From NCBI GenBank assembly GCA_003169695.1, contig PNAS01000017.1:62001-126000 (forward strand): 64,000 nucleotides of DNA, in the 5' to 3' direction. Position numbers and translations under genes: made by a program. Below the pieces are notes generated by a model. It saw only the letters and a program-made list of their open reading frames with translations, had not been told where the DNA came from and ran no database searches. This stretch comes from Spartobacteria bacterium. Lineage in GTDB: Bacteria > Verrucomicrobiota > Verrucomicrobiia > Chthoniobacterales > UBA10450. The first letter of the stretch is position 1. The number at the start of each line of letters is the position of its first letter. Positions 26,000 to 35,900 of this stretch are shown here, one piece after another.

Positions 26000-26398
26000 T
26001 CAACTCTCGTGACACGAGCAACCGTCGCCACATCCGCGCTCTGCGACGACCACTTCCATCTTAATTTCCTGAAGCACGATCTGGTCATGGATCAAATTCA
26101 GCAACGCGAGAGCGCGGTCGTCCGGCATGTGGTCGCAGCGCAGCTCGATGCGCGCCGTTTTTCCGGCGAGCTCCGGATGCGCCGCGATCATTTCGCCATC
26201 GAGCAGGAAGGAGACGTAAGCGTTGAATTTTTCCTGTAGCTCATGCAGTCGCTCGTCGGAGCCGTCCCACGGTCGCGACTCACGCATCGCGAGAAGGATT
26301 TCATCGGTTTTTTGATCGAACGCGAAAAAATCGATAACACCGGCTTGCTCAACTCCGCCGCACGGCGGTTCGCTAACAGGATTGCTAGAGTCTCTCAC
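26000..26398 (-). CDS. DUF6572-like small protein
   Basis: 132 residues from GTG 26398. The frame is open further upstream but would collide with the gene at 26507. VIDFFAFDQKTDEILLAMRE, then LHELQEKFNAYVSFLLDGEM and a C-terminal alternating strand ending IKMEVVVAE match my memory of the DUF6572 family pattern. The C-terminus GCGDGCSCHES is cysteine-rich and might bind metal. The start codon lies beside one family A-like repeat end and the stop beside the other. Function is unknown. Confidence 0.55.
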   Translation of the reverse strand: MRDSSNPVSEPPCGGVEQAGVIDFFAFDQKTDEILLAMRESRPWDGSDERLHELQEKFNAYVSFLLDGEMIAAHPELAGKTARIELRCDHMPDDRALALLNLIHDQIVLQEIKMEVVVAERGCGDGCSCHES

Positions 26399-26404
26399 AG
26401 CGGA

Positions 26405-26432
26405 AGATTCCTCGACTTCGCTCGGAATGACA
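26405..26432 (-). repeat. Solo family A-like end (inverted)
   Basis: Reads AGATTCCTCGACTTCGCTCG followed by GAATGACA; the last 12 bp are the reverse complement of TGTCATTCCGAG, one mismatch from the end at 25988-25999. The inner part differs from the three full copies, so it may belong to a related subfamily. Confidence 0.55.
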
Positions 26433-26506
26433 AGGACGGCTCCGAATGACGAAGATTGAACCCTGCGAAGAATTCCTTTCCTAGAGACGTTGGTGTAGGC
26501 TCGGCG

Positions 26507-27370
26507 ATGGTTAGATCGGTCTGTGTCGCCTGTTTCGCGCTCTTTCTCTGCGCGAAGATTGCTGCCGCGCAATTCACCTCCGCCTTGCTGCAAAACAACA
26601 GCTACTGGAACGACGGCAAAGCCGAGTTCAACATCTACGATGCGCAGATCGCCCGCGAGGGCATTCCGCGCCCATGCGAAGTCCTGCACATTCTCGTGCG
26701 CGAGCCGTTCGACCCGAAACAATTCGTCAAGCCGGAAGGTCCGCCGCGGCCCGACACGATCGCGGTCTTGAAACTCAATCAGATCCTCCGCGTGCCAACG
26801 GGCCTCTACGTCTACCAGCAAATGCACTCGAGTTTCTGGCGGGTGGACAACGCGAAGCTCCTGAAGTTTTCGCTCACGAGCAGTGACAGCTGCGGCAACA
26901 CTTATAAGGAAGCGCGCCGCAACGACGATCAACTCAGCTACGAATACCACACCTATTGGGATGGGATGGCGGAAGGAAAAGAGAACATCGCTCAGCCCGC
27001 GAACGGTTACTTTTACGACGAGCTGCCCTGGCTAGCGCGAACGATTGATTTTTCCAAACCCGCTGGAGAATTCGAGGTGCAGTTGGCTGGGTCGACCATC
27101 AACTCGAAGAAAGACAACATAGCGTTCAAGCCGGCGAAGATTTCATTCAAGTCGACCGAGAAAACAATCGACGTTTCCGTTGAGCACGCCGCAGGTGTCG
27201 ACCATTTTATTCTGGATCGCGACGGTCCCTACCTGCTTCGCGAATGGAATGTGGCCGACGGCAGCCACTTGAAATTGAAGCGCAATCTGAAAGTCGATTA
27301 TTGGAACTACAACAAGCCGGGCGACCGCGAGCGGGCCCTCGCCAACCCGATGTTGCGCCAGCCGGATTGA
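26507..27370 (+). CDS. Secreted protein of unknown function
   Basis: 287 residues from ATG 26507, with a signal peptide MVRSVCVACFALFLCAKIAAAQ. The mature part has no domain I can name. It contains ALLQNNSYWNDGKAEFNIYDAQ, a GLYVYQQMHSSFWRV strand and WDGMAEGKENIAQPANGYFYDELPWLARTIDF, and ends RALANPMLRQPD. Two Cys (in RPCEVLH and DSCGNTY) could form a disulfide. The lack of membrane segments suggests a periplasmic or exported soluble protein. It precedes queF by 78 bp; a functional link is not evident. Confidence 0.65.
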   Translation: MVRSVCVACFALFLCAKIAAAQFTSALLQNNSYWNDGKAEFNIYDAQIAREGIPRPCEVLHILVREPFDPKQFVKPEGPPRPDTIAVLKLNQILRVPTGLYVYQQMHSSFWRVDNAKLLKFSLTSSDSCGNTYKEARRNDDQLSYEYHTYWDGMAEGKENIAQPANGYFYDELPWLARTIDFSKPAGEFEVQLAGSTINSKKDNIAFKPAKISFKSTEKTIDVSVEHAAGVDHFILDRDGPYLLREWNVADGSHLKLKRNLKVDYWNYNKPGDRERALANPMLRQPD

Positions 27371-27448
27371 GTGGGTCCTTCGTAATCGTGCCCGCGCTCC
27401 TGCTCGTGATCGAAAGCGATTGAAGCTGCAATTGCGAACGCGTTTAAT
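27371..27448 (+). other. Spacer before queF with degenerate CTCGTG-type hexamer repeats
   Basis: Contains TCGTAATCGTGCCCGCGCTC followed by CTGCTCGTGATCG, which looks like a decayed array of CTCGTG/TCGTAA units. No preQ1 riboswitch signature could be recognised by eye before these queuosine genes. Confidence 0.3.
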
Positions 27449-27886
27449 GTGAGCGTGGCAAAACGAAAGAAAGCTGCGGGACTGACGTTACTCGGCAAGA
27501 GCGAAGCGCGATTGCCTTCGTCACCGGCAGAGGCTCGGCTCGAGACGTTTCCAAATCCCGCGCGGCGACAGTACCGCATTCGTTTCGAAACAGCCGACTT
27601 CACTTCGCTCTGCCCGGTCACCGGCCAGATGGATTTCGCACAAATCACCATCGAATACGTGCCGGATGGACTTTGCGTCGAGAGCAAGTCGCTAAAGTTC
27701 TACCTGGCTTCCTACCGCAACGAGCACGCTTTCAACGAGACGGTCACGAACCGGATTCTCGATGATTTCGTGCGCGCTTGCTCGCCGCGTGAAGCGGCGG
27801 TGACCGCGGAATTCTCCGCTCGCGGTGGGATCGCCCTCACAATCCGCGCCGAATTTCCCGATGCGAATCGACCCACCAGGCGATGA
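27449..27886 (+). CDS. queF: NADPH-dependent 7-cyano-7-deazaguanine reductase
   Basis: 145 residues, the short single-domain type. Reduces preQ0 to preQ1 in queuosine synthesis. [12 protein letters not shown] carries Cys55 and Asp62 at the same positions as the Bacillus enzyme, and [22 protein letters not shown] is the QueF signature. The start is GTG at 27449 (a second GTG follows two codons later). The stop overlaps the queC start (ATGA). With queC and tgt, three queuosine steps are encoded in this window. Confidence 0.95.
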   Translation: MSVAKRKKAAGLTLLGKSEARLPSSPAEARLETFPNPARRQYRIRFETADFTSLCPVTGQMDFAQITIEYVPDGLCVESKSLKFYLASYRNEHAFNETVTNRILDDFVRACSPREAAVTAEFSARGGIALTIRAEFPDANRPTRR

Positions 27887-28566
27887 AACGCGCGGTCGTG
27901 CTTCTGAGTGGAGGGCTTGATTCGGCAACGACGCTCGCCATCTGCGTTCGGGAAGGATTCGAGCCCTACGCGCTGTCGTTCGATTATGGGCAGCGACACA
28001 ATATCGAGACGCTCGCGGCGGAGCGCGTGGCGGCGTCTCTCGGCGCCCGCGAACATCGGATCGCCGGCATCGATCTGCGCATTTTCGGCGGATCGGCGCT
28101 AACGGATGAAATTCCGGTGCCGAAAAACCAGGACGGAAAGAATATGAGCGACATTCCGATCACCTACGTTCCAGCGCGGAACACCATTTTCCTCTCGTAC
28201 GCGCTGGCCTGGTGCGAAGTCCTCGGAGCCATCGATATTTTCATTGGAGCGAATGCGATCGATTACAGCGGGTATCCCGATTGTCGGCCCGCTTTTATCG
28301 CAGCGTTTGAAGATTTGGCAGGTCTTGCGACGAAAGCCGGTGTCGAAGGCGCGCGGTTCCACATCCACGCGCCGCTCCTCGCGATGTCTAAAGCGCAAAT
28401 TATCGAGAAAGGGATCGAGCTCGACGTCGATTTTTCTCTGACGCACAGTTGCTACGATCCGACGACGGATCTTCTGGCCTGCGGCGTATGCGATTCGTGC
28501 CGGATCAGGCTGGAAGGTTTCCGCTCAGCTGGACGGAAGGATCCGATTCCCTACGCGACAAGATGA
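27883..28566 (+). CDS. queC: 7-cyano-7-deazaguanine synthase
   Basis: 227 residues. Converts 7-carboxy-7-deazaguanine to preQ0 with ATP and ammonia. The PP-loop [18 protein letters not shown] lies at the N-terminus, [12 protein letters not shown] follows, and four cysteines near the C-terminus (HSCYDP ... [12 protein letters not shown]) bind zinc. Overlaps queF upstream (ATGA) and the small membrane gene downstream (ATGA), indicating one translationally coupled unit. Confidence 0.96.
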   Translation: MKRAVVLLSGGLDSATTLAICVREGFEPYALSFDYGQRHNIETLAAERVAASLGAREHRIAGIDLRIFGGSALTDEIPVPKNQDGKNMSDIPITYVPARNTIFLSYALAWCEVLGAIDIFIGANAIDYSGYPDCRPAFIAAFEDLAGLATKAGVEGARFHIHAPLLAMSKAQIIEKGIELDVDFSLTHSCYDPTTDLLACGVCDSCRIRLEGFRSAGRKDPIPYATR

Positions 28567-28751
28567 AGCGGCTGTTCGCGATGTTTGTTCTCACACCAGG
28601 CGAGCAGCGCCTCGTGATTTTCGTTATGCTCGCTCTCGTTATCGGAGTTTCGATCAAACATCACCGGGACATGAGGGTGAGTCACCTGCCAGGGAGCAGC
28701 GCGGACCCATCGCCCACACCACTCATGTCGCCGACGCCTAACGAGCGATGA
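28563..28751 (+). CDS. Small single-span membrane protein coupled to queC
   Basis: 62 residues, starting in an ATGA overlap with the queC stop. One hydrophobic helix ([15 protein letters not shown], about 17-31) after TPGEQR, then a short Pro/Ser/Thr tail. The N-terminal [19 protein letters not shown] resembles the membrane anchor that precedes the HhH domain of ComEA-like proteins, but no HhH domain follows. It may be a truncated relic or a genuine small protein. Confidence 0.5.
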   Translation: MKRLFAMFVLTPGEQRLVIFVMLALVIGVSIKHHRDMRVSHLPGSSADPSPTPLMSPTPNER

Positions 28752-28752
28752 T

Positions 28753-28784
28753 GTGGAGGCGCCCGCTGCGGCGAGCGCCTCCAC
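28753..28784. terminator. Hairpin between convergent genes (bidirectional terminator candidate)
   Basis: Perfect 10-bp stem GTGGAGGCGC / GCGCCTCCAC with a 12-nt loop that can pair further. It fills nearly all of the 36-bp space between the stop of the small membrane gene and the stop of the NlpC/P60 gene. No T-run on either side, so factor-independent termination is uncertain. Confidence 0.55.
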
Positions 28785-28787
28785 GTC

Positions 28788-29867
28788 TTAGAGCCCCGGA
28801 ATGTGGCCATAACCGATGAATGACGGGCTCATCCTGCCCTCCTCGGTTTTGCCAGGGCGAGGGATCTTGAAATCGAAAACGCTTACGCCGTAACGCGATT
28901 CGCCTTTGTAAGATCGGCCGTCACTGGCGCCCACCATGATGCGTTGATTCGTTCCCTTTTCGCGACCGAGATAAATCATCGCATGGGTGATCGGCGGATC
29001 GCGCTCTATGCTATAGGTCCCTGTCCAGAAAAGAAGATCGCCGGGGACAAGTTCATCGAGTTCAAAGGTATCCTCCTGGCGGCTGTTAACCGCTCTAAAA
29101 TATCCCGCTTTGCGCAACCAGACATATTGCTGGCTCGAATCACGCGGCACGTCACGAACACCATTCTGCGTCAGCACGTAAAAGACGAAGCCAGAACAAT
29201 CCATTCCGCCATTGGCGGGATCGGCAGAGCCGTACTTGTAATCGAGATTCCGCGTGGTCAGCTCGAGCGCCGTGTCCATAATCTTGCGGACGTTTGGCGG
29301 GTGGTTTTCATAGCCTGATATGTCCTTGGCCGCGATGGTGGCCGGTGCTCCTTTTCTCTTCGCGGATGGAGAAGGTGACGGAGTGGCGCCGTTGGATTCG
29401 CTTGCTCCAGGTGTTGCGGTCGGGCTCGAAGAGGGCACCGGAGATTCCACCGGCGTCGGGGTTGGTGATAGCGAAGGTTTGTGTTTCTTCTTCGGAGAAG
29501 ACCTCGGCGAGGATTCTGGTGTGGGCGTCGGCGAAGATTTCCGCTTTTTCTTCGGCGAAGCGGATGCGCTCGACTCCGTTTTCTCTGCGGGAGTGGAACT
29601 TCCGGAAGCCTTTTTCTTCTTCGACGAGGGTGACGGAGATTTCTCCAGAGTCGCCGACGGCTTTGGATCAGGCGATTTTTCCGCGTCCTCTTTTTTCTTC
29701 GGCGTGGTTGAACTCTTGCGATGCTTCCGCGGCGTCGGAGTTGGCGTCGGCGCGAAGATTTTCGTGATTTTGTTACCTAACGATTCCTCGGCCTGCGCCC
29801 GCTCGGCGACGCCAAAAAGCATTGCGATCACGAAAAGAGTGCCGGCAATTCTTCTCACTCGTCGCAT
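28788..29867 (-). CDS. NlpC/P60-family cell-wall hydrolase with long Pro/Ser/Lys-rich linker
   Basis: 359 residues from ATG 29867 (MRRVRRIAGTLFVIAMLFGV), with a signal peptide ending near RAQA. Residues about 40-170 are a low-complexity linker of SPTPTP and SPKKK motifs, suited to spanning or binding the wall. The catalytic domain begins near 190: GGMDCSGFVFYVL carries Cys224 and DPPITHAMIYLG carries His295. LDELVPGDLLFW is the usual strand before the His. These enzymes cut peptide bonds in peptidoglycan. Monocistronic; followed upstream by a family A element. Confidence 0.88.
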   Translation of the reverse strand: MRRVRRIAGTLFVIAMLFGVAERAQAEESLGNKITKIFAPTPTPTPRKHRKSSTTPKKKEDAEKSPDPKPSATLEKSPSPSSKKKKASGSSTPAEKTESSASASPKKKRKSSPTPTPESSPRSSPKKKHKPSLSPTPTPVESPVPSSSPTATPGASESNGATPSPSPSAKRKGAPATIAAKDISGYENHPPNVRKIMDTALELTTRNLDYKYGSADPANGGMDCSGFVFYVLTQNGVRDVPRDSSQQYVWLRKAGYFRAVNSRQEDTFELDELVPGDLLFWTGTYSIERDPPITHAMIYLGREKGTNQRIMVGASDGRSYKGESRYGVSVFDFKIPRPGKTEEGRMSPSFIGYGHIPGL

Positions 29868-29920
29868 GGAGCGAGAAAGTAGCACAAGCGCGGGTGATGA
29901 ATAACGCGCTACGCAACGTG

Positions 29921-30085
29921 TTGTCATCCCGAGCCGCGCAGACGGCGAGGGACCTCACGCAAAAATTTGACGCCACCGCAAAAGAAAGCGTTCAACCACT
30001 AAACCGCGTGGCATTGCTGCTGGCTACCCGGAAATCGATCAGCGATTGTGAGGTCCCTCGCCGTCTGCGCGGCTCGGGATGACAA
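29921..30085. repeat. Family A inverted-repeat element, copy 1 (165 bp)
   Basis: The terminal arms 29921-29958 and 30048-30085 are perfect inverted repeats over 38 bp, beginning TTGTCATCCCGAGCCGCGCA. The about 89-bp middle has no coding capacity. Located between the divergent ends/starts of the NlpC and M20 genes. Such MITE- or REP-like elements may be moved by a transposase encoded elsewhere; none is in this window. Confidence 0.9.
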
Positions 30086-30114
30086 GCAAGCTTGCGCGGC
30101 TCCGTTGTCCGAAC

Positions 30115-31452
30115 TTACCTCTTCGCGAGCTCCGCCAGAACAGCTTTGTTCAAGCGAATGCCGGCATCCATGTTCTCGAGCGGGAAGTTCTCGTTCGGCG
30201 AATGCGCGCGACAATCCGGCAGCGCGAGACCAAGCAGAAGCGTCTCGACTCCGAGAATGGTGCGGAATTGCGAGACGATCGGGATGCTGCCTCCCTCGCG
30301 GATGAGCGCGGGATCTTTGCCGAACGCCTCGCGCAACGCGCGCTGTGCGGCTTGCCCGACGGGAGAATGAGGATCGGTCAAATACCAGGGTCCGCTGTGA
30401 CCCCGCGTAATCTCCATCGTCACCCCGGGGGGTAAATGCTTTTCCAGATGTCGGGTAGCAAGGTTCAGGATCTCGTCGCCCTGTTGATCCGGCACGAGCC
30501 GGAATGTGAGCTTGGCCATCGCGTGACTCGCGATCACGGTTTTGGTTCCCACACCTTGATAGCCGCCACCGATGCCATTGATCTCCGCGGTCGGCCGTCC
30601 CCAGAGTCGTTCGAGCGTGTTGTAGCCCTCTTCGCCAAAAAGAGCCGGCGCGCCGGTTTCCTTCAGGATTTCCTCGTCCCCATTGAGGGGCAATTCGCGC
30701 CAGGCTTTCCGCTCCCAATCTTCCAGCGGTTTCACCTTGTCGTAGAATCCCTCGATCGCGACGTGACCCTTGTCGTCATGCAAGGTCGCGAGCAAGCGCA
30801 CCAGCGCTGTGATTGGATTCGCCACCGAGCCGCCGAACACCCCTGAGTGCAAATCAATCTTCGCCCCGGTCACCTTGACCTCGAGTGCAGTGACACCGCG
30901 CAAGCCGTAACTCAAGGTGGGCACACCACGCTTTACCATTCCGGTATCGGAAACGACTGCGACGTCGCAACGTAACGCCTCCTTATTTTCCGAGAGAAAA
31001 TCTCCGAGGTTGCCGCTGCCGATTTCTTCCTCGCCCTCGATCACGAAATGCAGGTTGACCGGGAGATCGCCATGTTGCTCGAGCGCCTCCTGAACCCCGA
31101 GAATGTGCGAGAGAATCTGCCCCTTATTATCGGTCGCGCCGCGAGCAAAAACGTAGCCGTCCTTTAGGATCGGCTCGAATGGCGGCGAATCCCACAGGTC
31201 GAGCGGATCGGGCGGCTGCACGTCGTAATGCCCGTAAATCATGACAGTGCGGCGGCCGGGTTGGTGCTTGTTCTTCGCCCAGATCACCGGATGGCCCGGG
31301 GTGGGAACAAGCTTTGTCTCGAGCCCGATGTCGCTCAATTTCTTCACCAGCCATTCGGCGCAGGCTGTGACCTTCCCGGCATATTGGGCATCAGTTGAAA
31401 CACTCGGGAAACGCAGAAAAGAATAATAGTCTTCGAGATGACTGGCGCGCAT
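30115..31452 (-). CDS. M20-family metallopeptidase (dipeptidase-like)
   Basis: 445 residues, cytoplasmic. The di-zinc site motifs are visible: MIYGHYDVQPPDPLDLW (His and catalytic Asp), FARGATDNKGQ (bridging Asp), FVIEGEEEIGS (general-base Glu and metal Glu) and VVSDTGM (Asp). The dimerisation domain includes DLHSGVFGGSVANPITAL. GGSIPIVSQF and the terminal HSPNENFPLENM with the last metal His complete the pattern. It is close to the group annotated as dipeptidase or carnosinase-like peptidase; the substrate is not determinable. Confidence 0.92.
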   Translation of the reverse strand: MRASHLEDYYSFLRFPSVSTDAQYAGKVTACAEWLVKKLSDIGLETKLVPTPGHPVIWAKNKHQPGRRTVMIYGHYDVQPPDPLDLWDSPPFEPILKDGYVFARGATDNKGQILSHILGVQEALEQHGDLPVNLHFVIEGEEEIGSGNLGDFLSENKEALRCDVAVVSDTGMVKRGVPTLSYGLRGVTALEVKVTGAKIDLHSGVFGGSVANPITALVRLLATLHDDKGHVAIEGFYDKVKPLEDWERKAWRELPLNGDEEILKETGAPALFGEEGYNTLERLWGRPTAEINGIGGGYQGVGTKTVIASHAMAKLTFRLVPDQQGDEILNLATRHLEKHLPPGVTMEITRGHSGPWYLTDPHSPVGQAAQRALREAFGKDPALIREGGSIPIVSQFRTILGVETLLLGLALPDCRAHSPNENFPLENMDAGIRLNKAVLAELAKR

Positions 31453-31535
31453 GGTTGAAGATGTTAAACCAATTTTTTTGGTTTTGCTCGCGAATTGCGC
31501 GTTGCGCCGCGCTGCGCGCTGATTGACCCTCCCGC

Positions 31536-32849
31536 ATGCCCGCGGAACCGGCGAAAGAGCAGGAAGAAAAACTGATCCGCGCGCTCGGTGTTCCCGGACT
31601 CACCGCCAACATCGTCAACACCACGATCGGCGCGGGGATCTTCGCGTTGCCGGCGGCGGTTGCGCTCAAGCTTGGCGCGGCGGCGCCTATCGCCTTCGCT
31701 ATCTGCGCGGTGGCGATGGCGTTGTTCGTGACCTGTTTCGCCCTCGCCGGCAGCCGCGTCTCGCTCACAGGCGGACTCTATGCCTACGTCGAAGTGGCAT
31801 TCGGGCGCTACATCGGATTCCTGACCGCGGTGCTCCTCTACCTGAGCGCGGTCTTAAGCGTGGCGGGAGTAGTCACGCTCTTCGCTGGCAGCGTAGCCGA
31901 GTTGGTTCCGGCACTGAATGCACCACTCGGTCGAGGCGCTTTGATGTTCATCATTTACGCGCTGCTCGCCGGAATCAATGTGCGCGGCGTTCGAGCCGGC
32001 GGCCGCGCGGTGGCGGTCGTGACCGTCGCCAAGCTCATTCCGCTCGTCGCCTTCGTCGCCATTGGCATCTTCTTCATTCAACCTTCGGCCATTGCCTGGC
32101 CGGGATGGCCGACCAGCGACGCGATCGGCGGAACGGTTCTGCTTCTAATGTTTGCGTTTGTGGGAATCGAGGTCGCGCTGGTCCCAAGCGGAGAAGTCAA
32201 AAATCCAAGCCGGACCGTGCCGCGAGCAATCTACACAGCACTCGTCATAACCACGCTCCTCTACATCGCGATCCAGTTGGTCGCGCAAGGCATTCTTGGC
32301 CCGCAGCTGAGCAACTATCCCACCGCACCACTCGCAGAAGCGGCCGGTCGCACGTTCGGAAGTTTGGGTCGGACCGTGCTTCTCGGCGGCGCGACCATTT
32401 CGGCCTTCGGTTTTGTCGCCAGCGACATTCTCGGATCGCCACGATATTTCTTTGCCTTGGCGCGAGACGGCATCCTCCCGAAGATCTTCGCGCATCTTCA
32501 TCCGCGCTACCGCTCGCCCGATGTCGCGATCATCGCCTATGCGCTTATCGCCTTCGGCTTTTCGCTCACTTCCACTTTCGAGGCGCTCGCGGTCATGGCG
32601 AACGTCGCGGTTCTGTTCGCATATCTGCTCTGCTGTGTAGCAGCGTGGGAACTAATCCGGCGAAACGTGCGGTCAGATGGACCGCCGTTTGATTTTCCTG
32701 GCGCTAAACTAATCCCGGCGATTTCCGTCGCCGCGATCATCTGGATTCTGGTGCACGCTACTTTGCGCGAATTCGTCGTCACCGGAGTCGTGCTGGCGAC
32801 CGCTTCGGTTATTTATCTAGTGCGAATCGCGTTAGCTCCGAAGAAGTAG
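31536..32849 (+). CDS. APC-family amino acid permease
   Basis: 437 residues with about 12 transmembrane segments. TANIVNTTIGAGIFALPAAVAL is the first-helix substrate-binding motif (GxGIF) of the amino acid-polyamine-organocation family. FVGIEVALVPSGEVKNPSRTVPRAI is the helix 6-7 hallmark, and DILGSPRYFFALARDGILP is the conserved loop after helix 8. The substrate is unknown. Divergent from the M20 peptidase (84 bp between the starts), which may hint at peptide or amino acid use. Confidence 0.9.
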   Translation: MPAEPAKEQEEKLIRALGVPGLTANIVNTTIGAGIFALPAAVALKLGAAAPIAFAICAVAMALFVTCFALAGSRVSLTGGLYAYVEVAFGRYIGFLTAVLLYLSAVLSVAGVVTLFAGSVAELVPALNAPLGRGALMFIIYALLAGINVRGVRAGGRAVAVVTVAKLIPLVAFVAIGIFFIQPSAIAWPGWPTSDAIGGTVLLLMFAFVGIEVALVPSGEVKNPSRTVPRAIYTALVITTLLYIAIQLVAQGILGPQLSNYPTAPLAEAAGRTFGSLGRTVLLGGATISAFGFVASDILGSPRYFFALARDGILPKIFAHLHPRYRSPDVAIIAYALIAFGFSLTSTFEALAVMANVAVLFAYLLCCVAAWELIRRNVRSDGPPFDFPGAKLIPAISVAAIIWILVHATLREFVVTGVVLATASVIYLVRIALAPKK

Positions 32850-32974
32850 CCGCGAGGCCTTGCACCACATATGGTGGAGATCGCAACCGCTCGCCCCGAC
32901 ATTTAGTGGAAATTCACTTGCCAAGAGCGCCGCTTTAGAGGTTAGATTGCTTCTGCTCCGGTCATCTTCCTTTC

Positions 32975-35900
32975 ATGCATCTTCAATCGCTCGAACTCAT
33001 CGGCTTCAAATCGTTCGCGGACAAGACTGTCTTCGAATTTCACGAAGGCGTCACTGCCATCGTCGGGCCGAATGGCTGCGGAAAATCCAATGTGCTCGAT
33101 GCGGTGCGCTGGGTCCTCGGGGAACAATCGGCCAAAGCATTGCGCGGCGGTGAAATGGCAGACGTCATTTTCAACGGAACCGAAACGCGCAAGCCGGTCG
33201 GCTTCGGCGAGGTTTCACTGACGTTCACGAATTGCGGGAGCGATCTCGGCGTGGACTGGCACGATGTTCGAGTGACGCGGCGCGTTTATCGCGACGGAAA
33301 TTCCGAATATCTCTTGAACAAGACGCCGTGCCGTTTGCGTGACATTCAAAGCCTCTTTGCCGACACGGGCGTTGGACGCAGCGCCTACTCCATCATGGAG
33401 CAGGGCAAGATCGATTTGATTCTCAGTTCGCGTCCGGAAGATCGTCGCACCGTTTTCGAAGAAGCGGCCGGCATCACCAAGTACAAAACGCAAAAACGCG
33501 AAGCGCTCCGCAAGCTGGAAGCAACCGAAGCAAATCTTCTTCGAATTGGCGATATCATTAAAGAGGTGAAACGCCAGATCGGCTCGCTCCAACGGCAGGC
33601 GGGGAAAGCGCGGCGATATCAGGCATTGCTGGCCGATCTTCAGGTGCTCGACACCCATCATTCGCACCGGCAGCTAAATGAACTTCAATCCCAAGCGGAA
33701 AAGGGCCGCAGGGAAGTGGTGCGCCTGGAAGAGGCGGAACAAAGCGCTCACGCAAAGATTGAGGCGAGCGAAAACGAGCTCGCCGCGAAGCGCCGTGATC
33801 TGGATGAAATTGACGGCAAGATCGCCGATGCACGCGCGGAGGTGCAGCGATTGCAAAGTGAAATGGCGGCCCTGCGCAACCGGATCGATTTTAACCGGCA
33901 GCGTGCGCAGGAGCTCGGCGAATTAATCGGACGCTACGAGAGCGACATCGCCGCCGCCGAAACAAAACGGAGCGAGCAGGAGACGCAGATTCACGAGGCC
34001 GATGCGCTCATCGCCAGAACCAATCAGCTTCTCGAGACGAAAGAAAACGAAGTCGAGCAGCTTACGGAAACCTTGCGTGCCGCGCGGACCGAGCGCGCGC
34101 AAAGGGAGGACGAACTGCAGTCCCTCCATCTCTCGCTTTCAAAATTCGAAAGCAGGATCACAACGTTCCAGAATGATGTCACCGGTGTTACCGCGCGACG
34201 CGATGCGACCGTTGCGCGAATCTCCGAGCTGAGCCGCGCGATCAGCGAAGAGACACACCACGTGGAAGAAGCGCGGGCCAATCTCGTCCGCGCGCAAGCA
34301 GCGATGGAAAGCGAGCAGCAGACGACGGAGAAATTGCGACAGACTTTGCGCCAATCGGAAGAGCAACAGAAGCAGGACCAGTCGGGTCTCGCCCACGCTG
34401 AGAAAGAGATTGGGCGGGTCGATCGGATGGTCGCCGAAAAACAGGCGCGTTTGGAAGTCTTGCGCCAGATGACGGAAGAAGGCGAAGGACTCGAGAAGGG
34501 GTCGCAAGCGGTGTTGAAGGGGCTGAACGATCCCGATCGGATCCGGCCGGCGATCGCAGGCGCGCTCGTGGCGAACTTGAATGTCGATCACGAGTTCATT
34601 CCCGCACTCGAGGCAGCGTTCGGTCGGGCCATGCACGCGGTTATCTTGCACAAGACAGCGCTGGCCGCGGAAATCTTCCAGACGCTGACGGAAAACAAGT
34701 CGGGCCAAGCGGCCCTGGCGGTTCCCGATTGGTCGGCGGATCTTCCAAACACTCCATCGTTAAATTTGCCGGAAGGCGCATTGGCATGGGCCATCGAAAA
34801 GGTCGACGCGCCGGAAGCTTTGGCGCCAATCGTTCGGCGTCTGCTGCGCGATGTGGTGATTGTGTCCGATCTGGCGACGGCTCTTGAACTCAAAAAGCGC
34901 GCCGGAGATCTTCAATATGCCACGCTCGGCGGCGAGTTTATTTCCGCGGATGGAATCATCTTTGGCGGAAGCACAATCGCGGCGAATGATTCGCTCCTGG
35001 GGCGCAAAGCGATTTTAACCAGCCTCTCGCAGGAGTCCGATGCGCTCGAAGCAGAACGGCAGATTTTGATCGCCACGCGCAACCGGGGGCAGGAGCAGGT
35101 CGACGCTGCGATCGGCGCCGTCGAAGAAGCTCGCAGAAGCCATGAGACGGCTCAGCGAAATCATTCCCAAGCGAGTATTCAGATTCTCTCCGCGGAACGG
35201 GTGGTCCAGGACGTGGAGCAGAAGCTAACGGGCTTGCAAACGGAAAAAACCACTTTGGAGCAACAGGTCCGGAGCGCTGACGAAAGAATCGTCCAACTGG
35301 AAACGGAATTGGGATCGCAGCGGAAAACGTTCGATGAAGAACTGGAACGAAAGAGCGCTGCCGAGCTAGCGCGCGAAAATGCGCGGTCCCAGGAAGAGGA
35401 AACGGCTGAAAAACTGAATGAGTTGCGACTCGCGGTGGCGACAGAACGGCAGCGTCACGAAAGTCTGGTTAACCATCGTCAGCCGATGGCCGCGCGCGAG
35501 ACGGAACTCGCTGATCTCGTTGCCGCGCGCCACGGTGATATCGCGACCTACCAAGACCGGCTCGCTCTCCAGGCAAAGGAATCCGACGAAGCGGAAGCGA
35601 GAATTCTGAGTCAGACATCACAGTTGGAAGCAGCGGGCGAGGCTGTTGCCACGCTCGCGGAAGAACGAGGTGCGCGACTGGCCACCGTGAACGAACAGGA
35701 ATCTCAGGTGCGCGCCTTGCGCGATTCGTTGAACGATCTGCGTGATCTGCGTGGCAAACAAGAGGTCCGACAAACGCAGCTGCAACTGCGCATCGAGAAC
35801 CTCGCTGAGCACGTGATGCGCCGTTATCAAATCGACCTCCGAACCTTTACGACGGATTCATTCGCCTTCCAAAAAACATTGAGCGTGGTGACCAAGCGGC

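Noticed and set aside
27371-27448. preQ1 riboswitch before queF
   Set aside because: The characteristic short hairpin with an A-rich tail next to the ribosome-binding site is not seen; the spacer looks like decayed hexamer repeats.
31523-32692. 389-codon plus-strand frame overlapping the APC permease
   Set aside because: Composition is Arg/His/Ser-rich with no hydrophobic pattern, while the other frame encodes a clear 12-helix permease.
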